DNA from: an uncultured Flavobacteriales bacterium
GTDB lineage: Bacteria > Bacteroidota > Bacteroidia > Flavobacteriales > Crocinitomicaceae
Direction: 5' to 3'
Length of the DNA: 22,323 nt
Assembly (NCBI GenBank): GCA_946478775.1
Contig: CAMLDR010000057.1
Coordinates: 1-22,323 of the forward strand
In this document: one piece after another, positions 1-9,367 of the stretch
Position numbering within the stretch: position 1 is the stretch's first letter
How the letters are laid out: each line of letters starts with the position of its first letter
Program-made: the position numbers and the translations under genes
The notes under the pieces: model-generated
The model's database searches: none
Told to the model about the DNA's origin: nothing
What the model saw: the letters and a program-made list of their open reading frames with translations, nothing else

Positions 1-42
1 CGCGTGCCGATTGCGCGGCTGGCGGCGGCGCAGGCCGCGATC
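1..42. other. GC-rich foreign-looking contig end, probable chimera
   Basis: 33 of the first 40 bases are G or C, against 17 of the next 40. In the minus frame the giant protein turns into a low-complexity Ala-rich tail (TIAACAAASRAIGT). On the plus strand the same bases read as typical high-GC coding sequence (RVPIARLAAAQAAIVGE). The junction is approximate, somewhere in 36-46. Confidence 0.6.
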
Positions 43-3000
43 GTAGGTGAAACACGTGTCCATACTTTTTTAAGCACGTGGTTATTCGCCGAAGTTACTG
101 TTGCCGGAAGATTGACTTTCCAATTTGTATTTCCGGTTGCAGTAGAGCGTACCAAATAATGGTCCCCGATGATAGTTCCCATCTGGGCGTTCGTAAAATG
201 CACATCGTTGTAAGCCGCTGAGAAAATCTGGTTCATGCGTGTTCCGAAAGAAGTACTGAAACGTGCCATGAAATTACCTGATCCTACAGCAATCGCCTGA
301 TTATCGGGTACATCCAAAAAGGAAATACTGTAAATATTGTCCAGTGAAACCGGTGTTGCCGGAACATACAAGTTAGTAAGCATATTCGGTGTAAAATAAG
401 CTGTTCCATGATCTCCAACTACATAAATGCTTGAATGGAAAATCTGAACATCTCTCAGGGCATACGAAGTATGATCCGAAATCGGAATGGACGAAGTGGT
501 CATCAAAGGAGTTGTTCCAGCTGTCCAGTTAGGGGTTGTTGTGTTGAATTCCTTCAAATAACCATGATCTCCTGCAAAAATATAGATTGTATTCGGTGTA
601 TTAAAATAATCGTCTACTGCATTGATCTGCTCCAATGTTCCCAATGGTTTTACTACACATAAATCAGCTGTAGAAGAAAACGGACGGGTTATTACCAACC
701 CATTTTCTCCGTATGCTACCAATTCATGATCCAGCTTTCTGATACCCACCAGATTTGTCAATCGGTGGTGTGGACGAGCGGTGAAACTAATTGCAGTACT
801 ATTCGATGATGGCAGCGAAGCAATGGCCGAACTGGTGAAAATACCACCTTTTGTACCTACCAAAGTTACCTGGCTTCCGTGTACCGCTATTTGCGTAATA
901 ACCGAACCACTCAAACTTACCGCAGCAGAAGAGGAATAAATCGCACTTCCTGTTGATAAGGAACTATAGATCTTGGCATCACTACTCTTGTACCCGATCA
1001 TGTAATCTGCACCTCCCAGGTTCATTTTATCCATGGAAACAAATGAAGTTGCTCCGGAAATAGCTGTTAATGCGGAATATGTTGTGTTATTCGTGGGATC
1101 AGACGCATAGCTTCTATAAATTGCTCCGCTGGACAACAACACATAAATGGCAACTCCTGATCCTGCTTTTACGGCCATGATCTGTTTAGGAGCTGAAGGC
1201 AAAGCTGTTCCAACCGACTGGTAAGTTACTTGTGATCCAATCGTTGTAAATGAACCTGTGCGCCATAACTGGTTACTTGCGTTAATTCCGAAATACATCA
1301 CGTTTCCGGAACCATAGGTATAGGAAGTTGCTACTTTCAAATCTAATACCTGGTGAATGTTCGGTGTTTGGTTTAATACAGTGATTACTCCTGCAGTGGT
1401 CATCAATACCGTTTTACTGTAAGATTCCATGTTAACTCCAACCAATTCTGATCCCTGGATGAGGACTTCCATGGAAGCTGTACTTCTCCTGATGAGTGCC
1501 AATTTTGCATCCGTAAAGCCGGTCTGTAATGTATTCCAGGTTGTACCTCCGTCTATTGTAGTATGGATTTTCGCAATTCCATTTTCAGAGACACGTGCTA
1601 TTCCTTTTTCATTGTTGAGCATGATTACCTGTTCAACCGTTCCCACTGTTCCGGATAGATGCATTGCCTGAACATAATTTCCGGAAGCTTCGCTAAGGCG
1701 CGAAACATTTCCATCCACTCCGGCAATAACTCCTTCATTAGCACTGAAGAACGAAGCTGTGTTCAAATCTGCAACCTGCACTCTTTCCAGTGCAGTCGCC
1801 GCCCCTGTACGAAGCAGTATCCCGTCAAAGTTCTCCGAACCGTTCGACAGGTTTGCCACGTAAACAAATCCGCTCGCATCTGATCCAACAGAAGCCGGTA
1901 TGATAAAATCTTTAAAGGCGTTGAAACTATGTCCGCTCGGAGGAGTGGGAATAACATCGAAAGCTGAGATCGGATCACCAACCAATCCACCTACCGGGTA
2001 GACGTAAATCTGTCCTTGTTTTGTGAGCAGGAATAGTTTATGAAGATCCGTTTCCATTGCAACGAAGTCAGCTGAAATTCCGGAAGAATAGGTATCCACC
2101 AAATCCCAGTTGTTTCCACCATCGTTCGAAACGAAGAACATACCGCTTTGGGCAATTGCAAATCCTTGTGTTGCACTCACCATTTTAATCTCCTTGAAAT
2201 CTGCAGCAAGCGTATTGTTTACACGTGTCCAGTTTTGTCCACCGTTCATGGTTGTGTACAAATAACCCCTTGTACCAAGCGGCACAGAAGCATTTTCGAT
2301 ATAACCGGTCAGGTATCCCTGGTTGCTGTTGACCATCTGGATCGCTGTTGTCATTAAGCGAACAGGCAATCCGTTCGGCAAAACAGCTTCGAACTTATTC
2401 ATGACATCCTGGTCCGGCATGTTTTGAGCCACCAACTGGTTCAATGAATTGTAGGTATAGGTAGTCGCCAATCGGTGACTGGTAACTATTTTATGGGTAT
2501 TATTCAAGCGGTCTTCCTTGATCAAAGCCCCGTTGGTTTTTGGTGAACCTTCCGTTAAATTAATTTGTTCAACTCCTTCCGGTGGCACTGTTTTTACCAA
2601 ATTTCCAGCCTGATCATAGTAATAAAGCGTGAAATGGTGCTCCAATTCATTGTACTTCATGGTCATATTTTCCAGTGCACCCAAACAGTGTTTGATGTAG
2701 CGGTCGGTAATATCTGTCTGAACAGCCTGAGTTTGCTGTTCAAACGCAAGTGTGGAATTCACGTCGATGTTCGCTTCGTAAAACTCCGTACACGGATCGT
2801 AATAATCATATTCAAAACCTTCAAAGCTATCCATTGGCTCGTCCGGTTCACAGGGCTGCGGTACAGGAGTTTCGTTACAATACTTGCCTAAATCCTTGAA
2901 AGAAGCAATGGCTCTCACACGATCACGGAACAAATTCAATTCGGATAAGTACTTGTCGACACAATTACACAATCCCAATTCAAAGAAAACATCAATGGTA

Positions 3001-6000
3001 ACAATTGAAACGGCGTATTGCGATCCCCATGTGGTTGTCACATAACTGTTATATTCCGTCATGTAGTCCACATAATCGTTGTACTTATCCCGACAACCTA
3101 TTTCCGGTTCTGTAGCCACCCCGTCACAGAATTCTTTGCTGGTTAAAGGATAAGCCAACTCTTCGTGGGAATCTGCCGTAAGATACTCCAGCAAGTAGAT
3201 GATGTATTTTCTATTGCATTCGCAATCATTGGAACTGGTTGAATTTTGAAGTGTTACATTATTTGCAAGCGCCCAGTCACTTTGGTTGAAAGCGTTTACT
3301 GTGACACCAGCTGTAGCTATAATGTCCTGGCATAGTGTTGTTGTATCACCAAGAGGCCATAAAGTTCCACAATCTACAGGAGCAGAAAGTACTGAATATG
3401 GTGGACAAGCAGCATAGTTTCCGGTATTCCACAAACGCATATCAGTCTCAAAACCAAGCAATTCCCAGCTATATGTTTGACAGCAGATCCCATGATCTAA
3501 AAATTGTGCATAGGTCAATTTCGGATAATTCGCATCATAATTGCTACACGTTGGATTACTCGCCTGAGCAATTACAAAAGCATCGTATGCTGAGACATAG
3601 TGGCTGTAAAGTTCCTGGCATTCCAATTCATCAATCTCGCTTTGAGACAACAATTCAGGAACTCCTCCATTCTCAGTTGGGAATGAATTATTTCCGATTG
3701 GGCTGCTAACTGACGGATCGTAATGATTTTCATACGTAATACACTGATCACAAGCCATTAGTTTCAGACAGGAAGTTCCTGAAATGGAATCGTTATAATT
3801 GGTTCCCAAATAGGAATAAGTTACTCCTAATTTGAAGTTGTAATAAGAACCGGTAGCGTTGGTAGGCCCTATCAGACGAATTCCATTAACCGAAACAATA
3901 TTGTTGTAGTTAAAATTGGTATTTCCAGGTGTATACGTTAAGACCATATTACAACCTCCAGGCATGGTAAAGGTCAGTAATTTATTGGATCCGCTTGTAG
4001 TTGCATTCCCAATAATACTTGCCGGAGGATCTGCGAATAATCCATCCAATGTTGAAGTCCATTCATTGTTCTGAACCAATTCAAATGGCGCATTTTGGGT
4101 TTCCAGAACTTTTTTCAGAACTGCAAATAAGTCTTTTTTAGTTTCAAACTCCAATCCTTCACACAGCAGGGGTTCAGCTAAACCACAAGTTCCCATTGGA
4201 ACGGCAGTAAGATCAGAACGCACCGCATCACAGTAAAGTGTTGCCAGGTAGTTTCCGTTAATGTCATTACACACAACCTGGAACGTATTATTGTATCCCG
4301 CTCTTATTTCCTGAATCTGTCTGATAGAACCAATGGAAGAGCTTAAAGAAAATGTTGACGGAGTTACATTGTTTACTCCTAAAACCAATTCAGAGCTTCC
4401 ATCGGTAAATTTAAACGACGGTGGACTTGTTACGTATTTCCAGGTCACAGAACCGGTAGATGCCGGGTTTACGGAATACCTGAGCGGATCAGTTAAAAAC
4501 GTATTATAAGCAGTCGATGTTAAACTCACGCCACTGGTACTTGAAAACGCATTCGTCAGAGCAAGTGCCTTAAGCATTTGCTCCATGTCTTCACCAACTT
4601 CGTTCAATTCACAGGTTTCGGCAAACTGGCAGTTGCCAATATGTAAGGTGGTATATCCATCAAGTTCAAAGTTCTGAATTACACCGCCGATGTTTACCTG
4701 GGCTTTGATCGTAAAATTGTACGAGGAGCCAACAGTGGTTGTGTAATGCAATTCGCTGAAAGATACCACATCCGACCAAGTCCATGAAGACGGACATATT
4801 GCCACTGGTTTTTCAATATGGAAAGCAGCATATTGCGAAGAACTTACATCATTGAAGGCCACTTCCAATGCACATGACAAAACCGATATCGGCTGCCAGG
4901 TAAGTACCGGCATAGCAGGTGGAATCTCGAAATCATTCATCGTAAGTACCAATGCACTTAAGCTTGAAAGCTGGTTCATTGAAAAAGGACTTGTACTTGC
5001 TAATAAATCAAGATTTGCAGCTTGTGTCAATACATTTTCGAAGGATACGGCAATCGGACATTTGCCCGTCAGCAAATACTGCTGGTAAGCAATTTGTGAT
5101 GGATCACTCTCTTCAATATAGTCTGCAGGTTTACCGAAACGTAGGTCCTTGTGTTGGTACAAAGCTGCACGAAGCCAACTGCATGGTTGATCGAAATCAA
5201 AGTACTGTCCACCAAAGAAAGGAAACAATCCTGTTAAGCTTATAAAGCCATTCTCAAACGGATTGAAATTATCATTTCCGATACAACCGTTATAACCGAT
5301 GTAATTCGGGTCGTTAATAGACAAGCTGATAGCATTTGTATGCTGTAATTCCTGCTTAGCAGCTACATACATACTTCGGAACATCATCCATTCCGAATTT
5401 CTGATCTCTATGTTCTGAGAAAGGATTGATCCGTAATCGGCTCCCCAGTTTGTACATCCCGGAGAAGGAATGGAACCAATATTTCCGGTTTGACAACGAG
5501 TAATCATGGCGGCAACTTCCATCATGGAATATGATGTTGCACCCACTGTCAGGTAGTTGTAAACCTTGTTCTGCATTCCGATATGGTCAAAATAGACCCC
5601 GTATGGATCCCATGGATATGATCCATTTGGTGCAAAGGGGTAATTTAAACGTCCATTAACCGGTGATCCGGAAATAGTATACGTGGGATTAATGAAACCA
5701 GCAGCTTCTGCTTCTGCCCAGGTATTTACACTCATCATCGCAGCATCAAATGATTCAGATGTATACGCATCAGATGGACTATTAGGCGTGATGTATCTTT
5801 TGTAAATCTGTAAGATCGGGTATTCCGGATGGAAATAAACCAGGGAGTTTGCCCATTGCGGGTTTTCTCCGAAATAAGTGATGAAATCTGTTACAGAAGC
5901 TAAATACTGCGGATAGGTATAATATTTATTAACAACAGCATCTAAAAACACGTTTGTACCAATTGTTCCTGATGCAACAGATGGAGTTGAAGCACTTACA

Positions 6001-8606
6001 GATCCACCGGAAACAGTTACGTTTTCCAAATAAATACGTGATTTTGTCACCCCGTCTTCATCATAATAAAATGGAAGGATCGTACTTTCTAAATCGTATT
6101 TAGGATTTCTCCAATGAGAACTACTGGAAATAGGACTAGTAACACTCTTTGGTAATTTATTCGCTTCATTCAAAACAGACAAGGGATAAATTCCCGGCTG
6201 TACCTGCGCCTGGTTATTGGTATACTCCGCGTATTGTCCACCAGGTGTAACATCTACTAACAAGATCTCGCGCATGTTTTTGTAGAACGAAACAGGCTCA
6301 CAAGGCGCATTACACGCTGCCAGTTCTGCGTTGTAGCCTTCTTCTGTTCCTCCCGCTTCCAAATAAGCCAGCAAGGTCCCCAAATTAGTTACACAATCTG
6401 CGCAGCTAAAGTCTTCCAAACAACCCTCTATACCTGAACCTTCTTCTATTTCTTCGTGAATCTCATTATAAGTATCTATACAGTTGTTTATATTAGGGTC
6501 CAGGTACATGTTCATATATGCATCTATCGCATCGGCATTTACCGTTAACTTTTTAGTGATTTGGTAAGATCCCACAGGTAAATCGTAAAGCATGAAATCC
6601 GCATTTGTAGAAAACTGTTCACAAAGAGTCTTAAAGATGATTTTGTCTCCTTCCTGCCCGAAATGTCCGGTCAAAACAGAAGCATAGTGTTCCGGGCTAA
6701 TTAACTCATTACACTCATTTCTCACCTGAATTTCAAGGTCATAAACACAATCAAAGCAGATTTGATTGTCCAAACATTCATCATGAAAAGCAGGTACTTC
6801 CAAATAGTATTTCAGATCCAGATATGTTCGGGAAGTAAGAAGGACTGTCTGATTCATGATCAATGATCTCCCGTCTGTTCCGGGAATATTGGAAGTTGAA
6901 TTACCCAATGCATCTTTTGCCAATAAATCAACAGTTATCTCTTCTGCCTTAGCTGCGGAAGGTAATGGTTCCAAATCTTTAGGTGCTTCTCCGGCAAGGG
7001 ATGTAGCAATTACCCTTCCTTCCTGATCCAAATACGAAACACTTACCTGTTTATTCGGGTCAATGACCATATTTTTTTGGTAGTGAGAAGCATTTCCCAC
7101 TTCCGAACCGAATAAACGATCTAATTGTTCCTGAAAAGGGTGTCCGTAGTAGTATTTTGTTTCATGACCATGTCCTAATTGAAAATCTTCGCCTACTTCT
7201 CCCTGGCTGCGAATTCGTCCCGTATTATCAGGCATATATTCTACCTGGCTAAAAGGATAACCGGCAGCATCCGGCAAATATCCCTGACTCTCAACTAAAT
7301 TAGGGTTTGCCGGAGAAAAATAATTAGACGCTCCATTCGTATTTCCCATTTCAGGACTGTTAACGGCACACTTATCAGAATCATAATCAAAATCCGTTTT
7401 GGAATAGGGAATTCCCTCACTATTTGTGTTGAATCTACCATAATATTTCAAAGAAGCCTGTTTGTCCTGGACTTCACACTCCGTACCCGGATCAATAACG
7501 GGCACAGGCAGTACCTGAATAACAGGTCGTCCAATGTGATCGTAGATTGTTTCACCAACAACAACGTTCTTATCCGAATTGATCTTAGTAACCATCTGGC
7601 GGTTTCTCAAGGAACCATCAAAAAAGGAAACAACTTCCTTTTTCTTGCTTTGTTCGGCATAGGTGGTAGTATACTGCCAGTTCTTATGAATATCGAACGG
7701 AGTTTCTACGTGGTATGCGGAACTGGACATGGAAGGAATGTTGAATGTCCCATCTGCTGTCGTCCATTCTGAGAAAATGAATTTAGTGGGATCAACTATG
7801 GAGCGACCTACCGCCCGAACACGATAACAAATGAATCCCTCGTCAAATACCAGGGAAATTTTGTAATTGGGATCGGATGTACTGACACGTGTGGAACTCG
7901 TTTTGAAATTGATATACAAGTCGGCAGGAGCCATTCCCAAATTATTGATATACGTCCACTCCAATTGGTATTCTTCGGCACCAACGATAGGATTCCATGC
8001 AATGGTAATCTGATCGAACACATTATCGCAATCCAGGTCTTGCTCAGTAGGCATAGACACAAAAGTTGGCATATTGTCAGCTTCATCCGTAAAGTCATAG
8101 ATTCGGTCTACAATGACATCTCCCTGCAGATACAAGTTCGCCGGTAATTCATTTTGAACCGTGCCGTTTACTTTAATTTCGGTGATTTGTGCTTCTATCT
8201 TCACATATCCGTCAAAAGTGAGCGTTTTCTTGTCACTGAATGCCAATGTACTCTGCGGATAATTGTCAACCGTCATTACAACCGTTTGCAGAGTGGGAGA
8301 CCCCGTTATTGGAAATAGCTTCACATCAACAGTAATCTCTGTTGAACTTTCTGCAAAGTAAAGTCCGTAATGATGATCTACTCCAAAAGTAAGCATGGCT
8401 TTTTGGGAAACATCCACAAAGCTCAAGCTGGTCGATGGTGGAACAATATACGATTCCAAGTAACCGGATAAGGTGTTTTTGACAATAGCTGGAGAACCTG
8501 AAACCGGAGTTGTAAGCAACCCTTGTTCATGAGGAAGCTTAACCGCTTTAGAACTAAAAGCGATTAAAACAAATCCTAAAATCGGTAAAAGTTTTCTAAG
8601 TGACAT
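1..8606 (-). CDS. Giant exported RHS/YD-related protein with BNR-type C-terminal propeller (3' end missing)
   Basis: Open frame of 2868 codons from ATG at 8606 with no stop before the left edge, so the C-terminus is missing. A signal peptide is visible (MSLRKLLPILGFVLIAFSSK). Approximate layout in residues: 180-270 an FN3-like domain (motifs ITIAWNPI and CYRVRAVG); 302-367 the segment seen near the start of large Bacteroidota RHS proteins (NWQYTTTYAE, FFDGSLRNRQ, YDHIGRPVIQVLPVP); 611, 729 and 1613 three C-x5-C-x2-C clusters; 1183-1620 three diverged ~150-residue modules; 1663-1882 four C-x3-Y motifs; about 2015-2070 a second YD-like segment (YTYNSLNQLVAQNMPDQD); from 2084 on, BNR/Ycf48-like repeats with G-G-x-x-W at W2126, W2167 and W2357. 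It starts 9 bases after the preceding stop and is the last visible gene of the five-gene unit. Neither an RHS core (DPxGL) nor a T9SS sorting domain is seen; either could lie past the edge. The last ~14 codons fall in foreign-looking GC-rich sequence. Export and family are well supported, the function is unknown. Confidence 0.9.
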   Translation of the reverse strand, partial: MSLRKLLPILGFVLIAFSSKAVKLPHEQGLLTTPVSGSPAIVKNTLSGYLESYIVPPSTSLSFVDVSQKAMLTFGVDHHYGLYFAESSTEITVDVKLFPITGSPTLQTVVMTVDNYPQSTLAFSDKKTLTFDGYVKIEAQITEIKVNGTVQNELPANLYLQGDVIVDRIYDFTDEADNMPTFVSMPTEQDLDCDNVFDQITIAWNPIVGAEEYQLEWTYINNLGMAPADLYINFKTSSTRVSTSDPNYKISLVFDEGFICYRVRAVGRSIVDPTKFIFSEWTTADGTFNIPSMSSSAYHVETPFDIHKNWQYTTTYAEQSKKKEVVSFFDGSLRNRQMVTKINSDKNVVVGETIYDHIGRPVIQVLPVPVIDPGTECEVQDKQASLKYYGRFNTNSEGIPYSKTDFDYDSDKCAVNSPEMGNTNGASNYFSPANPNLVESQGYLPDAAGYPFSQVEYMPDNTGRIRSQGEVGEDFQLGHGHETKYYYGHPFQEQLDRLFGSEVGNASHYQKNMVIDPNKQVSVSYLDQEGRVIATSLAGEAPKDLEPLPSAAKAEEITVDLLAKDALGNSTSNIPGTDGRSLIMNQTVLLTSRTYLDLKYYLEVPAFHDECLDNQICFDCVYDLEIQVRNECNELISPEHYASVLTGHFGQEGDKIIFKTLCEQFSTNADFMLYDLPVGSYQITKKLTVNADAIDAYMNMYLDPNINNCIDTYNEIHEEIEEGSGIEGCLEDFSCADCVTNLGTLLAYLEAGGTEEGYNAELAACNAPCEPVSFYKNMREILLVDVTPGGQYAEYTNNQAQVQPGIYPLSVLNEANKLPKSVTSPISSSSHWRNPKYDLESTILPFYYDEDGVTKSRIYLENVTVSGGSVSASTPSVASGTIGTNVFLDAVVNKYYTYPQYLASVTDFITYFGENPQWANSLVYFHPEYPILQIYKRYITPNSPSDAYTSESFDAAMMSVNTWAEAEAAGFINPTYTISGSPVNGRLNYPFAPNGSYPWDPYGVYFDHIGMQNKVYNYLTVGATSYSMMEVAAMITRCQTGNIGSIPSPGCTNWGADYGSILSQNIEIRNSEWMMFRSMYVAAKQELQHTNAISLSINDPNYIGYNGCIGNDNFNPFENGFISLTGLFPFFGGQYFDFDQPCSWLRAALYQHKDLRFGKPADYIEESDPSQIAYQQYLLTGKCPIAVSFENVLTQAANLDLLASTSPFSMNQLSSLSALVLTMNDFEIPPAMPVLTWQPISVLSCALEVAFNDVSSSQYAAFHIEKPVAICPSSWTWSDVVSFSELHYTTTVGSSYNFTIKAQVNIGGVIQNFELDGYTTLHIGNCQFAETCELNEVGEDMEQMLKALALTNAFSSTSGVSLTSTAYNTFLTDPLRYSVNPASTGSVTWKYVTSPPSFKFTDGSSELVLGVNNVTPSTFSLSSSIGSIRQIQEIRAGYNNTFQVVCNDINGNYLATLYCDAVRSDLTAVPMGTCGLAEPLLCEGLEFETKKDLFAVLKKVLETQNAPFELVQNNEWTSTLDGLFADPPASIIGNATTSGSNKLLTFTMPGGCNMVLTYTPGNTNFNYNNIVSVNGIRLIGPTNATGSYYNFKLGVTYSYLGTNYNDSISGTSCLKLMACDQCITYENHYDPSVSSPIGNNSFPTENGGVPELLSQSEIDELECQELYSHYVSAYDAFVIAQASNPTCSNYDANYPKLTYAQFLDHGICCQTYSWELLGFETDMRLWNTGNYAACPPYSVLSAPVDCGTLWPLGDTTTLCQDIIATAGVTVNAFNQSDWALANNVTLQNSTSSNDCECNRKYIIYLLEYLTADSHEELAYPLTSKEFCDGVATEPEIGCRDKYNDYVDYMTEYNSYVTTTWGSQYAVSIVTIDVFFELGLCNCVDKYLSELNLFRDRVRAIASFKDLGKYCNETPVPQPCEPDEPMDSFEGFEYDYYDPCTEFYEANIDVNSTLAFEQQTQAVQTDITDRYIKHCLGALENMTMKYNELEHHFTLYYYDQAGNLVKTVPPEGVEQINLTEGSPKTNGALIKEDRLNNTHKIVTSHRLATTYTYNSLNQLVAQNMPDQDVMNKFEAVLPNGLPVRLMTTAIQMVNSNQGYLTGYIENASVPLGTRGYLYTTMNGGQNWTRVNNTLAADFKEIKMVSATQGFAIAQSGMFFVSNDGGNNWDLVDTYSSGISADFVAMETDLHKLFLLTKQGQIYVYPVGGLVGDPISAFDVIPTPPSGHSFNAFKDFIIPASVGSDASGFVYVANLSNGSENFDGILLRTGAATALERVQVADLNTASFFSANEGVIAGVDGNVSRLSEASGNYVQAMHLSGTVGTVEQVIMLNNEKGIARVSENGIAKIHTTIDGGTTWNTLQTGFTDAKLALIRRSTASMEVLIQGSELVGVNMESYSKTVLMTTAGVITVLNQTPNIHQVLDLKVATSYTYGSGNVMYFGINASNQLWRTGSFTTIGSQVTYQSVGTALPSAPKQIMAVKAGSGVAIYVLLSSGAIYRSYASDPTNNTTYSALTAISGATSFVSMDKMNLGGADYMIGYKSSDAKIYSSLSTGSAIYSSSAAVSLSGSVITQIAVHGSQVTLVGTKGGIFTSSAIASLPSSNSTAISFTARPHHRLTNLVGIRKLDHELVAYGENGLVITRPFSSTADLCVVKPLGTLEQINAVDDYFNTPNTIYIFAGDHGYLKEFNTTTPNWTAGTTPLMTTSSIPISDHTSYALRDVQIFHSSIYVVGDHGTAYFTPNMLTNLYVPATPVSLDNIYSISFLDVPDNQAIAVGSGNFMARFSTSFGTRMNQIFSAAYNDVHFTNAQMGTIIGDHYLVRSTATGNTNWKVNLPATVTSANNHVLKKVWTRVSPTIAACAAASRAIGT
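3741..5060 (-). repeat. Three diverged tandem modules of ~150 residues inside the giant protein
   Basis: Protein-level repeat, not obvious at DNA level. Modules begin at Cys1183, Cys1332 and Cys1482 (spacing 149 and 150 residues). Each opens with Cys followed by a likely amphipathic helix (CPIAVSFENVLTQAANL, CELNEVGEDMEQMLKAL, CEGLEFETKKDLFAVLKKVL). A central beta strand follows (VLTWQP, SVTWKY, LLTFTM), and each ends in a Y-x-F strand pair (SSYNFTIKAQVNIGG, YNNTFQVVCNDINGN, YYNFKLGVTYSYLG) running into the next Cys. Helix and strand assignments are inferred from residue patterns only. Identity is low, so this is an eye-made alignment. Confidence 0.5.
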
Positions 8607-8615
8607 AAGTGAGAT

Positions 8616-9365
8616 TTATTCGTTGGTTGGTCTGTAACGGGAATCGTGTAACTGATACCCTGAAAAAGCAGGTGTCAGCTCATATTTACCCGATTGATTT
8701 TTTATAATATAAGGTTGATAAGTAATGATTTCAAGCGCATTTTTGACGATTTGAAGCGGTTCGTATACAATCGTTACATAAGGTGATTCAAGGGTTTCAT
8801 CGGACATTGATTCCGAAAAGTAATTTGCAGGCGGCATGATTACAACCAGTTTATACAATGCTTTATCCTTGTTGTTGATGAACATTTCCATGATAGCATC
8901 GTCTGCATTTTTCGGGATTGCTTTCAACACAAAATAATTCGGGTAAGTGATTTTTTCCAAATCATAATTGTTTAACATCTCAAGCGGCATATCACCCAAA
9001 AAGTCTATGGATTTCAATCCATTTTCCACTTCACCAAGCTGAATAAGCATATTTACCGAATCAACGATGACTTTCAATTCATCCGTTTGAACAACGACCA
9101 ATCCGTCATTAACCATTTTGTAGGTGATGTTTTTTCCCCTGCAAAGCATTCCTGCACTGGATTCCACCACTACTTTCGAGTTTACGTCTTCATAGATTTC
9201 CTTCTTGAACCGAATGGAAACATTTTCCCGGTTCATGAGTACACGACTCGGTGAAATTTCTTTATTAAATTCTGTAGCAGTCAGCTTCACTGTCGTTTGA
9301 GCATGAATTGATCCGGCAGCAATCCCGGATGTGAAAATCCAAAAAATGTATACTAATTTTCCCAT
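8616..9365 (-). CDS. Exported protein of unknown function in RHS-like gene cluster
   Basis: 249 residues with a signal peptide (MGKLVYIFWIFTSGIAAGS, cleavage probably after IHA, leaving QTTVK). The body is mixed alpha/beta with many short alternating hydrophobic strands, a single cysteine (motif AGMLCRGK) and no transmembrane segment after the signal. The strand pattern recalls small periplasmic lipid-carrier or chaperone folds, but no diagnostic motif is visible and this is only a guess. The start is chosen at ATG 9365, two bases after the TGA of the preceding gene. A TTG at 9371 would extend the frame by two residues and overlap that stop, which seems less likely. The spacing implies co-transcription and probably translational coupling with both neighbours, so it may serve export or assembly of the large proteins. 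I do not recognise the family. Confidence 0.85.
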   Translation of the reverse strand: MGKLVYIFWIFTSGIAAGSIHAQTTVKLTATEFNKEISPSRVLMNRENVSIRFKKEIYEDVNSKVVVESSAGMLCRGKNITYKMVNDGLVVVQTDELKVIVDSVNMLIQLGEVENGLKSIDFLGDMPLEMLNNYDLEKITYPNYFVLKAIPKNADDAIMEMFINNKDKALYKLVVIMPPANYFSESMSDETLESPYVTIVYEPLQIVKNALEIITYQPYIIKNQSGKYELTPAFSGYQLHDSRYRPTNE

Positions 9366-9367
9366 GA

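Noticed and set aside
3335..3709. Plus-strand open frame of 124 codons
   Set aside because: Antisense to the giant protein gene, whose own frame is open and has recognisable motifs across the same bases.
1..8606. The giant frame as an assembly artefact or fusion of several genes
   Set aside because: The frame has no stop over 2868 codons and keeps consistent domain-like content and in-frame motif spacing throughout; only the last ~14 codons look foreign.
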